Source: Nephrocerus scutellatus (Eukaryota > Arthropoda > Insecta > Diptera > Pipunculidae). Taken from it: 64,000 bases of DNA. The position numbers and the translations under genes are program-made. Shown here piece by piece: positions 35,238 to 46,589 of the stretch (positions are counted from its first letter, which is position 1; the number at the start of each line of letters is the position of its first letter). The DNA lies in NCBI GenBank assembly GCA_947095585.1, contig OX352761.1, positions 91,570,833 to 91,634,832 on the forward strand, read 5' to 3'. A model generated the notes under the pieces. That model saw only the letters and a list, made by a program, of their open reading frames with translations. It did not search any database and was not told the DNA's origin.

Positions 35238-38060
35238 CATCATCATATTTGGCTCTACAACCGGGGTCCGGTCCTGGTCTCCCGCAAAAAATCTCTCCAC
35301 CGGTCCCGATTTCGAGCCGATGTCATCCAGTTTGGCATCCCTAAACTCTGGGCGTCCTGATCTACGTCATCCTTCCAGCAAGGCTTGGCCGGCCTCGCTG
35401 TCGTGTTCCATAAATCCTACCGCAAAGGACTTTCCGAGCAGGATCCTCTTCGCCCATGCAAGCTAGGTGTCCTGCCCACCGGAGCCTACCAAGCTTAATG
35501 TTCTTCACGATGTCGACATCGCAGTAACGCTCGTAGCTCTCATCATTATAGAGTCTCCGGAATCGTCCTTCCTCATATACGGGGCCAACAATTCTCCGTA
35601 AGACTTTTTTTCGAACGCGGTTAAGAGGTCAGAATGCTTTTTGCTAAGCACCCAAGTCTCGGATCCATATGTAAGTACTGGTATGACCATTGTCTTATAT
35701 ATCAGCAGCTTGGATGTTATGGTTAAGTTCCTGGATTTAAAGAGTGTTGACAGACTATAGTAGGCTTTGTTGGCTTTAAGCAACCGTGTGCGTATTTCTG
35801 GTTCCGTGCTGTTATCGGTTGCTATAGTTGACCCGAGATAGTTAAAGGATTGCACTATTTCAAATTCGCGCTCCACTATTTGAATTGTGGGACCAATGTT
35901 GAATCTTCTTCTACACGCAGACGTGGTCACCATGTACTTTGTTTTGCTCTCATTTATGTGCAGCCCCAGATTTTGTGCCGCCTGCTCTATCTGGATGAAA
36001 GCTTCCTGTACAGCTCTTCGGTTTCTACCAACGATGTCAATATGGACTGCGTAAGCCAGTATCTGACTGGACTTATAGAGGTTTGTTTCTCTCGCCGTAA
36101 CGTCAGAGTCTCGGATCAATTTCTCCAACGCCAGGTTGAAGAGGACGCAGGCCAGTCCATCCCCTTGTCGGATCCCGTTATAGATGTTGAATAAGCTTGA
36201 TAGTGATCCCGATAAATTTACTTGGCTTATAACATTGGTCATCGTCAACCTACATAGTCGTGTCAGTTTATTTCGGATGCCGAATTCTCTCATGGCTTTA
36301 TAAAGTTCAACTCTGGCTATGCTACTGCTGCTTTAAAGTCTATAAAAAGATGGTGTAGTGAGTTTTGAAACTCTAGACATTTTTCAATCACCTGCCTTAG
36401 GGTGTAAATCTGATCAGTTGTTTATTTGCCTGGGATGAAGCCACACTGGTATGGACCAATGATGACTTTAGCGTATGGGGCTGTCTTGAAGGATAGAGGG
36501 AGAAAATCTTATACGCGGTACTCAACGTAATTGCTGCATTTTCTTATGTATGTCTTATGTATGGGGCACAGGATACCTCTCCGCCTTGCTTAGTGGCGGC
36601 AGCATAGTATGATCTTCGGTCATTGGTGGAGCCTCCAATTCCTCAGTTAGATGGCCATTTAGCAACTAATGAAAGCGCTCTTCCCATCGCTCTAAGATGC
36701 CTTTAAGATCGACGATCAGATTACCCTCTTTGCCCTTGCAGTATGTGCAACGCGGTGTATATTGCGTCATACCGCGGACCCTTTGGTAGAAATTCCGCGC
36801 CTGGTGCGGTCCTTCCAGTTCCTACTGTTCCAGTTCACGGACGAGATTCTTCTCCCAGGCTGCTTTCTTTCGCCGGTGAACTGTTTTTTCATATCTTCTA
36901 AGCTCTTTATATTCATCTTCGCGTGCCCGTGTTTATGGCGAGTCCTATCACTTGACCGTAGTTGTTTCTGGTCTCTTCATTGCGAAGGGCAGCCGTGTTG
37001 ACTCAAATCTGATTCGCGGATGCAGTCTTTCGTGATGATGCAATCCGCGCTCGGAGCACCATACCAACAAGATAGTGGTCCGAGTCGACGTTGGCACCTC
37101 GGTACGTTCGTACCGCCATCAGGTTCGGGTTGTGGCGGCGGTCTATCAACACGTAGTCTATCTGGTTGCCAGCGGCTCCGTCGGGAGATACCCAGGTAGC
37201 TTTGTGGATATTTTTACGCGCAAACCTTGTACTCGCAACGACCAAATTTATGCTTGCTGCCACTCTATGACTCGTTGTCCATTGTCATTAGTGTTCTCGT
37301 GTGAGCTATGAGTGCCAATGTACTGCCAGAATACTGGCTCCCTACCTATTTTAGCATTCATATCCCCCAGAATGATTTTTACATTATACTGAGGGCAGGC
37401 ATGGAGTTCCCGTTCGACTGTTTCAAAGAATTCTTCTTTTTCATCATCTGAGGAATCCTCTGTAGGTGCGTGAACGCTTATGAGGCTTATGTTTTTAAAT
37501 TTTCCCGGGACGCGAAGGGTGCATAGCCGTTCAATTATTGCTTTAAAGCCGATAACGGTGGGTTTCATTCTTTTGCTGACTAGAAACCCCACCCCGAGCA
37601 CATGATGTCTTGCATGACAGCTGTAATATATGTCAAATTTTTGTAAGACACCATTCCTGGATTGCTGTTATGCCAGCCTTATATTTAGACAGGGTATCGG
37701 CCAACTGCTGTGCAGCTCGAGCTCTATACAGTGAGCGTACGTTCCATGAGAAAATTCTTAAATCGTTTAGCCGTTTTCGTTGCCGTGGTCGTCGTCGTTC
37801 ATCAGTGTATCCGAGGCTGATTTTGGGTTCCGTAATAATAATTTGTTACAGGCGAGGTTATTGGCCTCGCGCCAACCATACTTTGAAGGTACTGGCCCGA
37901 TCATCCAGCTTTTCCTGCATTAAAGGAAAATTACCGGCGGCCACCACGTGGAGGTTTAATCGCACTTCCACCAGTCAGAGATAGTTACGGCCACCTGCAA
38001 TTCTAGAGCATTCTGTGTTATTCCCATATTCTGCTGATGGCAGACCACCTTAATTTCATT
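35238..38060 (-). mobile_element. RTE-type non-LTR retrotransposon C, nearly full length but broken
   Basis: A LINE on the - strand. The endonuclease starts near 37780 (FSWNVRSLYRARAAQQLADT) and continues at 37248-37601 (NISLISVHAPTEDSSDDEKE; IILGDMNAKIGREPVFWQ) and 37003-37263 (DYVLIDRRHNPNLM; NVDSDHYLVGMVLRARI). An RT linker and fingers in broken frames lie at 36300-36960, and RT palm to thumb at 35505-36293. The 3' end at about 35238 is GGCTCTACAACCGGGGTCCG. The same 3' sequence opens at 63950, and an inner fragment lies at 46590-46870, so this is a repeated family. The endonuclease motifs resemble those often mis-annotated as craniofacial development protein 2. Confidence 0.85.
35505..36293 (-). 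pseudogene. RTE-C reverse transcriptase palm/thumb, 262 codons
   Basis: The longest open retrotransposon frame in the window. It contains YNGIRQGDGLACVLFNLALE (motif B), then LAYAVHIDIVGRNRRAVQEA, where the catalytic YADD box has become YAVH so both essential aspartates are lost. It continues with LHINESKTKYMVTT, QSFNYLGSTIATDNSTEPEI and LTYGSETWVLSKKHSDLLTA. The upstream fingers lie in other frames. With the active site mutated, this copy cannot reverse-transcribe. Confidence 0.85.
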
Positions 38061-39120
38061 TGGCATAAAGTAAAGTAAAGTAAAGTTACAAGAGTGAAAC
38101 ATCCAATACTGTTTCCTTTACAGGAGCCCCCATTTAGAAAGTGTTTCAACTCAGAGCGAGTTTGCTGCACTGTCTAATTCAATCTTAAGAATTGTCACAA
38201 AACATCGTAAAAATGAAATCGTTATTGCGAGCGAATTCAATGTACACAATTCTGGGTGGCTTCGCTATTCTGGCCAGACAATACCCGAGAAAAAGTTGTG
38301 TTGAGTTATTCGCTGAGTTTAATCACCTTATTCAGCTTGTAAATGAGCCTACACGAATACCTGACCTTGCAAATCATTCCGCAAACACCCTTGACTTGTT
38401 CCTTACCTTTCGTCCTGTTAAATACTCCTTCAATGTATTATCGCCTCTAGGCTAGTCAGACCATTGTGTAGCAGTAGCTAATTTCTCGTTAATAAACCAC
38501 GTAGTTAGAGAAAAACTCCAAAAAAAACAGTATTGCAATACGAGAAATCGAATTGGGACGGTGTTAACCACTTCTTTGGGAGAATTAACTGGTCGCTGTC
38601 GTTTCGCGATAGCAACGTGGATGCCGCCGCTGATGCAATCACAAACATCATCCTTATTGGTATGAGAGACTTTATTCCTTCCAGGAATAAGTCTGTTAAG
38701 CCAAAGGAAGACGGATGGTATAACTCGAGCTGTAAAGAGGCTTCTAGGATTATAGAGGTATGCTTTTTACAAAGCAAACCCTACTGAGGAAAACCGAAAA
38801 ATTTTTAAACGAGCCAGAAATGATTGCAATGCTCATCTTCGGCGAGTCAAATTCAAATTGTTTGCTGCACATTTCGCAGCTAGCTCAACGCTTCCAGACT
38901 ATGGATTGCTGCCTCCTGCACCTCAGAGTATTGAGCAATCCATGGGACAGATATTCATTCGTAATCGTGCAGTTGCTACAGCTTTTAGCGATCTAAACAC
39001 TCACAAATCCACTGGCCAGATGGTATTTCCCCAATAGTTCTGAAGAGGTATTCTTCCAAAGGCATTACCATTGCGTAAGCTTTTCAATATATCCTATTCT
39101 TCTGGACTCTCTCCGAGAAG

Positions 39121-39354
39121 TTGGAAAACAGCCTTTGTCCAGCCCATACCCAAAAAAGGCGAGCCGTCGTTTCCTTGTTCGTACTGACCCATTGCACTTA
39201 CATCCATTATTTCCAAGGTCATGGAAACGCTGATCAAGTTGGAAAACAGCCTTTGTCCAGCCTATACCTAAAAAGGCGAGCTGTCGTCTCCTTCTTCGTA
39301 CCGACCCATTGCACTTACATCCATTATTTCCAAGGTCATGGAAACGCTGATAAA
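39121..39354 (+). repeat. 118-bp tandem duplication inside the LINE reverse transcriptase
   Basis: Unit 1 is 39121-39238 and unit 2 starts at 39239. Both begin TTGGAAAACAGCCTTTGTCC and end with CAAGGTCATGGAAACGCTGA. They differ by a few substitutions and by loss of about two A residues. The duplicated segment covers the WKTAFVQPIPKK motif. It is followed by a 13-bp perfect hairpin TTTCAATTTATTT / AAATAAATTGAAA (39357-39401). Confidence 0.9.
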
Positions 39355-39527
39355 TTTTCAATTTATTTAATCAGAGATAATTCTGAGAAAATAAATTGAA
39401 ACCGGCTACAAACGTGAGGAATGTGATTTATTGTAAATACCATTCCTTCGATCTTTTATTTTTAATAAAGGGCATAGCCCACCTTATTGCCGTAACGCAA
39501 GTCATTTAGGGAGTTCTCACTTGGCAA

Positions 39528-40236
39528 TGAGTTTTTAAATTCTCTATATTAACTTCACGGGTCACGGGGTCGGGGGCTCCCATACAATACAAAATTTACT
39601 CGATTTTCTTTAAATTTTATACGCATGTGTATCTCCGATGCACAACACTTTTTGTAAAAATTTTGGAGACCCCGGGCCCTGGGTTCGTGGGGTCCATAAA
39701 TTTTTTTAAAAAAAAATAAATTGATTTCCTTCAAGTTTAATTCACATGTGTATATCCGATGGATAACACTTTTTGTAAAAATTTTGGAAACCCGGGCCCC
39801 GGGGTCATTGGGCCCCAAAAACTTTATTAAAAAAATTAACCCGATTTTTTTTAAATTTTATATACGTGTGATGAAAATACTTTTTCCAAAATTTTGGTGG
39901 CCGGGGTCGTGGGGCCCCATACAAATTTTTCCAAAAAATTAACCCGATTTTCTTCAAATTTTATATACATGTGTATCTCCGACGGACAAAATTGTTTGTA
40001 AAGTTTTTGGAGTAACCGGGCCCTGATGCCCGAGATGTGTCTATATGAATTTTTTAAAAATTAGCTCGATTTTCTTCAATTATTATTGTATTACTGATGG
40101 ACAAAACTTTTTGTAAAGTTTTTGGAGTGATTGGGCCCTGAGACCCGTTGAAATTTTCTTCAAATTTTAACACATACCCATCTCCTATTAGAGAATTTAC
40201 ATGAAAAATTGTAATTTGTATGGGTTGTTTTTTATG
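39528..40236 (-). repeat. ~120-bp satellite family, locus 7 (inside LINE)
   Basis: This starts with TTTTTAAATTCTCTATATTA (AACTTCACGG follows), has about five inverted units (TATCTCCGATG anchors near 39630 and 39754), and ends with TTAGAGAATTTACATGAAAA and TTGTATGGGTTGTTTTTTAT. The LINE reading frame picks up right after it, giving a usable right boundary near 40236. Confidence 0.9.
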
Positions 40237-40555
40237 TATAATATTAAGAAATATCTTGAAACCAACGAAATCCTTAGTGACCGGCAGTATGGATTTCGTG
40301 GGCAACGTTTTACTGGTGATTTAATGGTATATCTCACCGAACAGTAGAACCGGTCTTTGCATTTATTTGGAGAAAGCAAAGCTGTTGCACTCGATATTTC
40401 TAAGGTCTATCAAATGATAGAGTTTGGCATCAAGCTCTTTTGTTCAAAATGCGTGCTTATTGAGTCGATGATAAACTGTTTAGAAGCTATCTTTTGACCG
40501 CTCAATTCAAGTTGTATTGGACGGGGCTCTGTTTTATCCCGACACTCTTTCTCAT

Positions 40556-41065
40556 TTTTAAATTCTCTATATTAACTTCGCGTGCCCGTGGCTGGCTGTC
40601 TGGTCAGATTTTCTGATCAATTTTCAACCTACTTTCCGAAGACCGATTTTATTCAAATTTTGTACACATGTGTACTCTCGATGACAACACTTTTTATTGA
40701 AATTTGGGTCATCTCGGGCCTCGGGTCGGGGGGTACCCATAAAAATTTTATAAAAAAAGTACCCGATTTTCTTCAAATTTTACACACGTGTGTGTCTACG
40801 ATTATCAACAGTTTTTGTAAAAAAATGAAAGTGATTGGGCCGCGAATCGGGGGGTACCCATACAAATTTTATAAAAAAAGTACCAGATTTTATTCAAATT
40901 TTATTTTTTATGCACATATTTCCGATGGACAACACTTTTTGTAAAAATTTGGTAGTGATCTGGCCCCGGAATGGGGGGGCACCAATACCAATTTAAAAAG
41001 TACCCGAGATTTTCTTCAAATTTTATACACATGTGTATCTGCGATTAGAGAATTTACAAGAAAAA
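40556..41065 (-). repeat. ~120-bp satellite family, locus 8, complete element inside LINE
   Basis: Left end: TTTTTAAATTCTCTATATTA with AACTTCGCGTGCCCGTGGCT, then CTGGCTGTCTGGTCAG, TGATCAATTTTCAACC and about three units. Right end: GATTAGAGAATTTACAAGAA. LINE coding sequence lies directly on both sides, so the ends are defined better than elsewhere. Length is about 510 bp. Confidence 0.9.
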
Positions 41066-41765
41066 GCACTCTCAACTTCTCCTATAAGTTTGAGGAACGT
41101 CTCTCCGCTTCTCATGTGGAACTCAAACAACTACGTATGTTAAGCACGTTAGATTCTGACCTAGACGGCATAATACAATGGGGAGAAAACAATCGTCTAA
41201 GTGAATCCTAAATCCCATGCCATCATCCATGAATGGCACTTGCATCGAAAAAACGGAAAGTCTCGCAATTCTCGGTATGTGCGTTAACGACAAGCTTCGT
41301 TGGAATGATCACATATTTACCGTCGCCAAAAATGCTGCGAAATGTTTAGGTTTTCTACCCCGGTGCAAGAAATATTTCAATCCCTCTGAGCTGGCTTCTA
41401 TCTTCACGGGTTTTTTTCGCCCTAAACTACCTTGCATCAACTAGATAGAATTCAAAACCGCGCGATAAAACTTATCGGTGACGCAAATATAGCGAAATCA
41501 ATAGATTCGCTTGAACACCGCAGGAACGTTTCCTGCTTGTCACTGTGCTCGAGAGAAATAGCCAGTTGCATGTCACCTCAACTTGAATTCAACCGCAATA
41601 CTCGTGATCAGTTCGTCAGCCGTACAACACGTATGTCGAATGCTCTGCCAAGCTTTATCTTCCCACATCACTATGATCGACGGGCATTCAAAACACAAGC
41701 TCATAGACATCTCCTCCTTTTCCTTAACGCCCACGCTGTGCCAAGCATATAGCCGAGTATTATAA

Positions 41766-42435
41766 GGGTGCGAACCCCTTTAAGCGTGCGCGAATAATAT
41801 AAAAAAATAAAAAAACAAAAAGACATATATATGTATACATATACTATACTAAACGTCAATTCGTTCACTAAATAAAACTAAATACAGAAATGCACTTGTG
41901 CAATTCCAAAATTAATTCCATTCCATTAGGGTGGTATCTTCTTGCACTTGCATTTGATTCGTCTATAAATCTCTGTATCCAACCTTATGTACGATTGACA
42001 ATTCAACACGAGTACGTGTTGTGTTTAAATCGAAATCTTATTGTTTTACACAAGCACACCACACCTGCAAATCGAATAGTCATCCTTTTGAACGTTGGCT
42101 ATGATCACCAATCATAGAGCTTGAGTAAAATTATATCTGAATACCGTTAAGTAAAGTCAAAAGGACGTACCTCTATTCTAATCTATTTTATTCGCGTAAG
42201 AATCAAGTGAAACTGATCGCCCCAGCTTAAATCTACGTGTTCCTTTGTCATTTACTGGAAAGCAACTTTTGTTTTCGAAGTGAGACTTAGGCAATCGATT
42301 GCAAACAAATTTCTGAGATGTCATGAAGAGTAACTTAATCCAGTTTTCAAATTAGCAAAAGTCCCCTGGAACTATGCGAGACTAACAATATGTAAAAGCT
42401 ATCCTTCAGTCAAAATCGACAGCTCGACGCACTTT
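41766..42435. other. spacer, no gene seen
   Basis: AT-rich sequence after the LINE, with an A-rich tail-like stretch at 41795-41820 that probably marks the LINE 3' end. The 75-codon ORF at 41890-42117 is unassigned. Confidence 0.4.
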
Positions 42436-43015
42436 AGTTTTTAAATTCTCTATATTGACATCGCGTGCCTAGCGGACTGGTTGGCTGGTAAGATATTGTG
42501 ATCAATTTTTAACTCACTTTCCAAAGCCCAATTTTATTGAAATTTTGCACACAGGTATATATCCGGTGACAATACTTTCTATTAAAATTTGGGGCACCTC
42601 GGGCCTCGGTGCCGGCGCGCTCCCATACAAATTTTTTACAAAATTTACCCGATTAGAGAATTTACACAAAAAATTTGAATTTTTATGGGTTGTTTTATTA
42701 TTTCTTTAAATTTTATACGCATGTGTATCTCCTATGGACAACACTTTCTATAAAAACTTGGAACTGTTCGGGCCCCAGGGTCGAGGGGCACCCATACAAA
42801 TTTTATAAAAAAAAAAACCGATTTTCTTCAAATTTTATACGCATGTGTACCTCCGATGGACAACACTTTTTGTAAAAAATTTGTATCTATCGGGCCCCGG
42901 GGTCAGAGGGCTCCTAACAAAAATTTTAAAAAATTTACCCGATTTTATTCAATCTGCACATTGTGTATTATTAGAGAATTTACAACAAAAAACTTAATTT
43001 TTATGGGTTGTTTTA
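42436..43015 (-). repeat. ~120-bp satellite family, locus 9, complete or composite
   Basis: Left end TTTTTAAATTCTCTATATTG, then GCGTGCCTAGCGGACTGG and units with GTGTATCTCCTATGGACAAC and GTGTACCTCCGATGGACAAC. Internal GATTAGAGAATTTACACA at 42652 and final TTAGAGAATTTACAACAAAA at 42970 suggest two nested or tandem elements. Confidence 0.88.
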
Positions 43016-43794
43016 TTTTTATCTCATATTCTAAGCGAATGTCAAGCAGGAAACGCTGTATAATTTCTTAACACTTATGTACAGAGTGCGGATGTGTTGA
43101 TTTTTCGAAAAATTCAATTAATCACGTCCGTATTTCGTATTTCTATTAATTTTATCGTTTGTGACAAATGGGCTTAGAAGTAGATTTCATCGAACATCAT
43201 AAAAAACAGAAGCACATAAAAAATTGTTTTTCCTTTACCTATATACTCGTAACAAGAAAATAATTTCTCGCCAAGTTGTGCCGCAATTAATGTACTGCCA
43301 CTTTTACAGTCCTTTTTGCCGTGGAACCAGTGCAACAAAGAAGGGATGCCGTCACTAATGTGCGGTAAAAGCATTCACTCACACCCACAAAATAATAACT
43401 ACAGTCACTTAAGATGTAATCGAAAACAGAAACTTCCAGATGGTGTTTAGTCTCCTTATTCATCATCAAGGAGTGCTGTTGGAAGCTCTGCAGAGCTACG
43501 GCATAAATGGAAAATTGAAATTGTTTGCACATAGTCGTACTTAGAGCGATGACTTCACTGTCGAATTAGGAGAGATTAGATATATCCCTCTGGATGCTTG
43601 TTCTTTTATACTAGCATTTAATTCCAATGCTTATGTTTAGAAAGTATGTATTTACAAATTATTTACAATTTCGAGTTTTATCGAGTTATACTGCTCCGGT
43701 ACTTAGTACTTAGAGTTTGTGATCGGTTACGATCGCCACTTGGCTTTTTTTGCCAGCCAACTTTTATTTTATTTGGATTAAAAAATTTAAAAAT
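43016..43794. other. spacer, no assigned gene
   Basis: No recognised element. Two overlapping - strand ORFs at 43174-43532 contain CTGSTAKRTVKVAVH, but no family was recognised. Confidence 0.4.
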
Positions 43795-43926
43795 TTTAAA
43801 TTCTCTATACCAACTTCGCGTGCCCGTGGCTGGCGGACTGGCTGGATGTCTGGCTTGCTGGCTGGCTGGCTGGTCAGATCTTGTGATACATTTTTAACCC
43901 ACTTCCCAAAGCCCGATTTTATTGAA
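43795..43926 (-). repeat. ~120-bp satellite family, locus 10, end module with (CTGG)n
   Basis: TTTTAAATTCTCTATACCAA, CTTCGCGTGCCCGTGGCTGG, then GCTGGCTGGCTGGCTGGTCA (about 43857-43876) and TTTTTAACCCACTTCCCAAA. It stops at a LINE fragment (GAATCGCTTGAACATCAT). Confidence 0.88.
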
Positions 43927-44110
43927 ATCGAATCGCTTGAACATCATAAGAATGTTTTCTGCTTGTCACTGTTTTATCGCTTTTTCCACAAGCGGTGTTC
44001 AAAATAAAATATCCAGATGCATCCCGCCCATTCTCGAACCCATCCGTAATACCCGTGCCTCAACTCGAGGCCACGGGTGCACCATTAAGCCTATCCTCGG
44101 ATTACGATCG
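43927..44110 (+). mobile_element. jockey/CR1-like LINE, thumb fragment
   Basis: The + strand reads ESLEHHKNVFCLSLFYRFFH then KISRCIPPILEPIRNTR, homologous to 41500-41620 of the LINE above (DSLEHRRNVSCLSL) but including a FYRFFHKRCSK segment that the other copy has lost. One frameshift. Confidence 0.75.
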
Positions 44111-44162
44111 CCACTAGTCTTTTCTTACCTGGCAACTTTTATTTAGATCAAAAAATTAAAAC

Positions 44163-44325
44163 AATTTTTAAATTCTCTATAATAACTTCGCGTGCCCGTG
44201 ACTGGCTGGGGGCTGTTATGTTGTTGGGTTGCAGTGCTTCGTATGTATTTTTATTTCAGCATTTATAGTGGAATTCAGTATAGTTTTGCTTATCAGAGAA
44301 TTTACATGAAAAATTTAAATTTTTA
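44163..44325 (-). repeat. ~120-bp satellite family, locus 11, short element
   Basis: TTTTTAAATTCTCTATAATA, ACTTCGCGTGCCCGTGACTG on the left and CAGAGAATTTACATGAAAAA with TTAAATTTTTATGAGC on the right. Only about 160 bp separate the ends, and no full unit lies between them. It is useful as a minimal element showing both termini. Confidence 0.85.
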
Positions 44326-45562
44326 TGAGCTCACCGCACTGATCATATTGATTACAAGTACAAAAGATACGATGCTGTAACTGTGATATACAAATGCTGT
44401 ATACTATACTTAATTCACATGTACGGTTGAGTTGATGTATGAAGTTATCAAGATGTAGAGCCATCAATGTTGGCTTTTGAGCACAATATTCGAGTTTATA
44501 AGTGCTCGGGTGTGAACGAAATCAACTCCACCAACCACAAGACTTTCTTTCCTTCTATCTAAATACTTCAAAGCCCTTGCTGTGCCTAGGCATTAGAAGC
44601 GTGCGCTAATTATATAAAATTATAAAAAATCTAAAGAAATTGTCACATTTTCACACCAAATGCTGTTATTTAATTTCATCCATCCAGTGAAAATTCTTTC
44701 TGTTGTGCAAATTTGTTTCCGTTTTCTTCTTTTTAAGTATTCACCGTACGTGTGTGGATTTGTGTGTGAAACACCATCACATTTGTTGGCTCTGAAAATC
44801 TGTCTCTTCTATAAACTTTTACCGTTCTGACTACCTTCCAATCACACCGAATTTCGAAATTAAATGTGAAGTAAATCGATAACGTTATTTGGCCGTTTGT
44901 TTTTTTACTTATTCTGTTTTAGTCATTTTATAGGAAATGGATTTCTTTTATATTTTATTTTACTTCTGTAGTAATAGCAAAACTGGAAAAAGCATAAAAA
45001 AAGATTAACACAGCAGAACAAAACCAAAACGTAACCTATCAATATCTACAAAGTAAAATTCTTAAAAACAACTTTCAAACTAATCCATATGAAGATGATA
45101 AGTGCGCACAAGTAATCAACAAGCAAACAGTTGTGTTGGACTAAGAAGTTCTTTTTTCTGTATGAAAAATCTTTTGAAATCCCCTGCCATGCTAAAAGTA
45201 TTTTCATGTTTAGTCCGTTCAGCCGTCGCAGCATATGTACAGAGGATTAACAACATATATCCTGAAGTGTGTTTGGCAAAAAACTTGCTTTGAGAGACCA
45301 GTAGACTTAGAGATCGAAGAATATACATTTTTGTTGTTCATTTTATTTCTTCTTGTGTGTAAATCTAATTTATAGCTACAGCTACGCATCCTAACATAAT
45401 CTAATTAACTTTTGGAATACTGTTTATATACAGTACATTTATTGTACATTTGTTGTAAAGCATTTACAAGTGCCCTTAACTGAATGAAAGAACTTTAAAA
45501 TGCTTCTTGACAATTTGCTTAACTTCTAGAACTTCTAAAATTTTATTTTTGTAAATACACAT
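44326..45562. other. AT-rich spacer, no assigned gene
   Basis: No element recognised. ORFs on both strands at 45046-45328 (for example SPAMLKVFSCLVRSAVAAY) overlap each other and match nothing I know. Confidence 0.4.
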
Positions 45563-45632
45563 ATTTTGGTGTTACTGGGACTCGAACCTCCTGCTCAGTA
45601 GCCATGCACATTTCCACTGAGCTACTGCGCTA
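45563..45632 (-). mobile_element. tRNA-derived SINE family 1, head only
   Basis: Read on the - strand: AGCGCAGTAGCTCAGTGG (box A TAGCTCAGTGG, exact consensus) and GGTTCGAGTCCCAGTAACA (box B). It is the best preserved pol III promoter in this SINE family. The body is absent. Confidence 0.8.
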
Positions 45633-46190
45633 TTTTATGGTATATCTCAGTGAAAAGTGCAACCAGTCTATTTACAAATTTAATGAAAGCAAAGTTGTTG
45701 CATTCTAAATTTCCATGGCATTTGCGTTTCAAATCAAAGGTTCAGCGCTTTCCACAAGGCTCTGTATTTCACACGAACACTTTATTTATTAATGATATAT
45801 TGTCCGATACAACTAGTCCAATTCATTCTCGCTTACCACAGAATTCTCAGATTTTCATATGAGTTCACAATACTTGTACGTCCCTTCGCTTCGCAAGTGG
45901 AACTTGCACAACACGTCAAATTCGGACCTCGATAGCATTACAAGGGATAGGATTACACAATAGAGTTGAATTTAATGGTTATTAAACTCAAGGCTGTCTT
46001 CTGTCGTCCAAGCGAACTCTGGTATTAAAGGAACTGAAAAACAAGCAAAAGTAAAAGCTTCTACAAAAAGCTTTGTTAAAACGATCACATATTCGTCATA
46101 AAAATTCTGCTAAATTTTTAGGGTTTCCTATAAAGGTGCAAGAAGTATTTCACTCCTGGCATTGCTTTAATTTTCAAGGGGTACATTCGC
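45633..46190 (+). mobile_element. jockey/CR1-like LINE, RT fragments
   Basis: Broken + strand readings: VYKFNESKVVAF, FPQGSVFHTNTLFINDILSD (the PQGS-LSPTLF-INDLL block), and later KRSHIRHKNSAKFLGFPIKV (like HIFTVAKNAAKCLGFLPRC at 41300). Collinear with the LINE at 38085-41765 and it supplies the PQGSVLSP region missing there. Confidence 0.7.
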
Positions 46191-46364
46191 GGTCAGCCAT
46201 CAACAGATTTGGAGAAACAACCCGCAGCATTCGTACAAGTGACGTATTTATTCCAACTAATGGAAGTGCGATCAAACCTCCGATTCCGCAGGTCATTTTT
46301 CTCAAAAAAAAGAAAAAAAGAATGATCAGGCTAATGCCTTCAGAGAAGGGCGAGTAATAAATAA

Positions 46365-46480
46365 TAATAATTGGCGCGACAGACCGTTGTGATCTAAGGC
46401 CTATAGCATCCCGCAACCATTCGTGTTATAGGTGATATATTTTTAGTACATAAATGGAAATGACCTACAATTTAAAGCCG
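46365..46480 (-). mobile_element. tRNA-derived SINE family 1, tail only
   Basis: AATAATAATAATTGGCGCGA, CAGACCGTTGTGATCTAAGG and ATATTTTTAGTACATAAATG match the 3' half of the SINE on the - strand. Confidence 0.75.
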
Positions 46481-46589
46481 AATTTTTCTCACCGCAATGA
46501 TCATCTAGATTTTTGGGTGCAAGCTTTCCGCTTAAGAAAATCCACAAATAAATCTAGATATCTCCTAATGGAGTCACTCATAACCTATC

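Larger units (their letters stand above)
38085..41765 (+). mobile_element. jockey/CR1-like LINE, interrupted by two satellite-family insertions
   Basis: A + strand LINE. Endonuclease end: NEIVIASEFNVHNSGWL near 38211, LANHSANTLDLFLTFRP at 38360-38415 and SDHC near 38458. Linker: 38533-38787. RT start: HKSTG near 39005 and WKTAFVQPIPKKGEP near 39122. RT middle: LETNEILSDRQYGFRGQR near 40255-40305 and KAVALDISKVYQM near 40376. RT thumb: 41217-41444 (ILGMCVNDKLRWNDHIFTVA) and 41432-41752 (LDRIQNRAIKLIGDANIAKS). Two satellite-family copies (39528-40236 and 40556-41065) lie inside it. The YADD region is missing at the second insertion site. Confidence 0.85.

Noticed and set aside
39555..40944. Several 80-120-codon ORFs in the satellite loci (also in 52151-52655 and 42675-43071)
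   Set aside because: They repeat the same peptide words (GPRGRG, FLQILYTCVS, KIRTKSG) because the DNA is periodic, and they occur on both strands. They are not genes.
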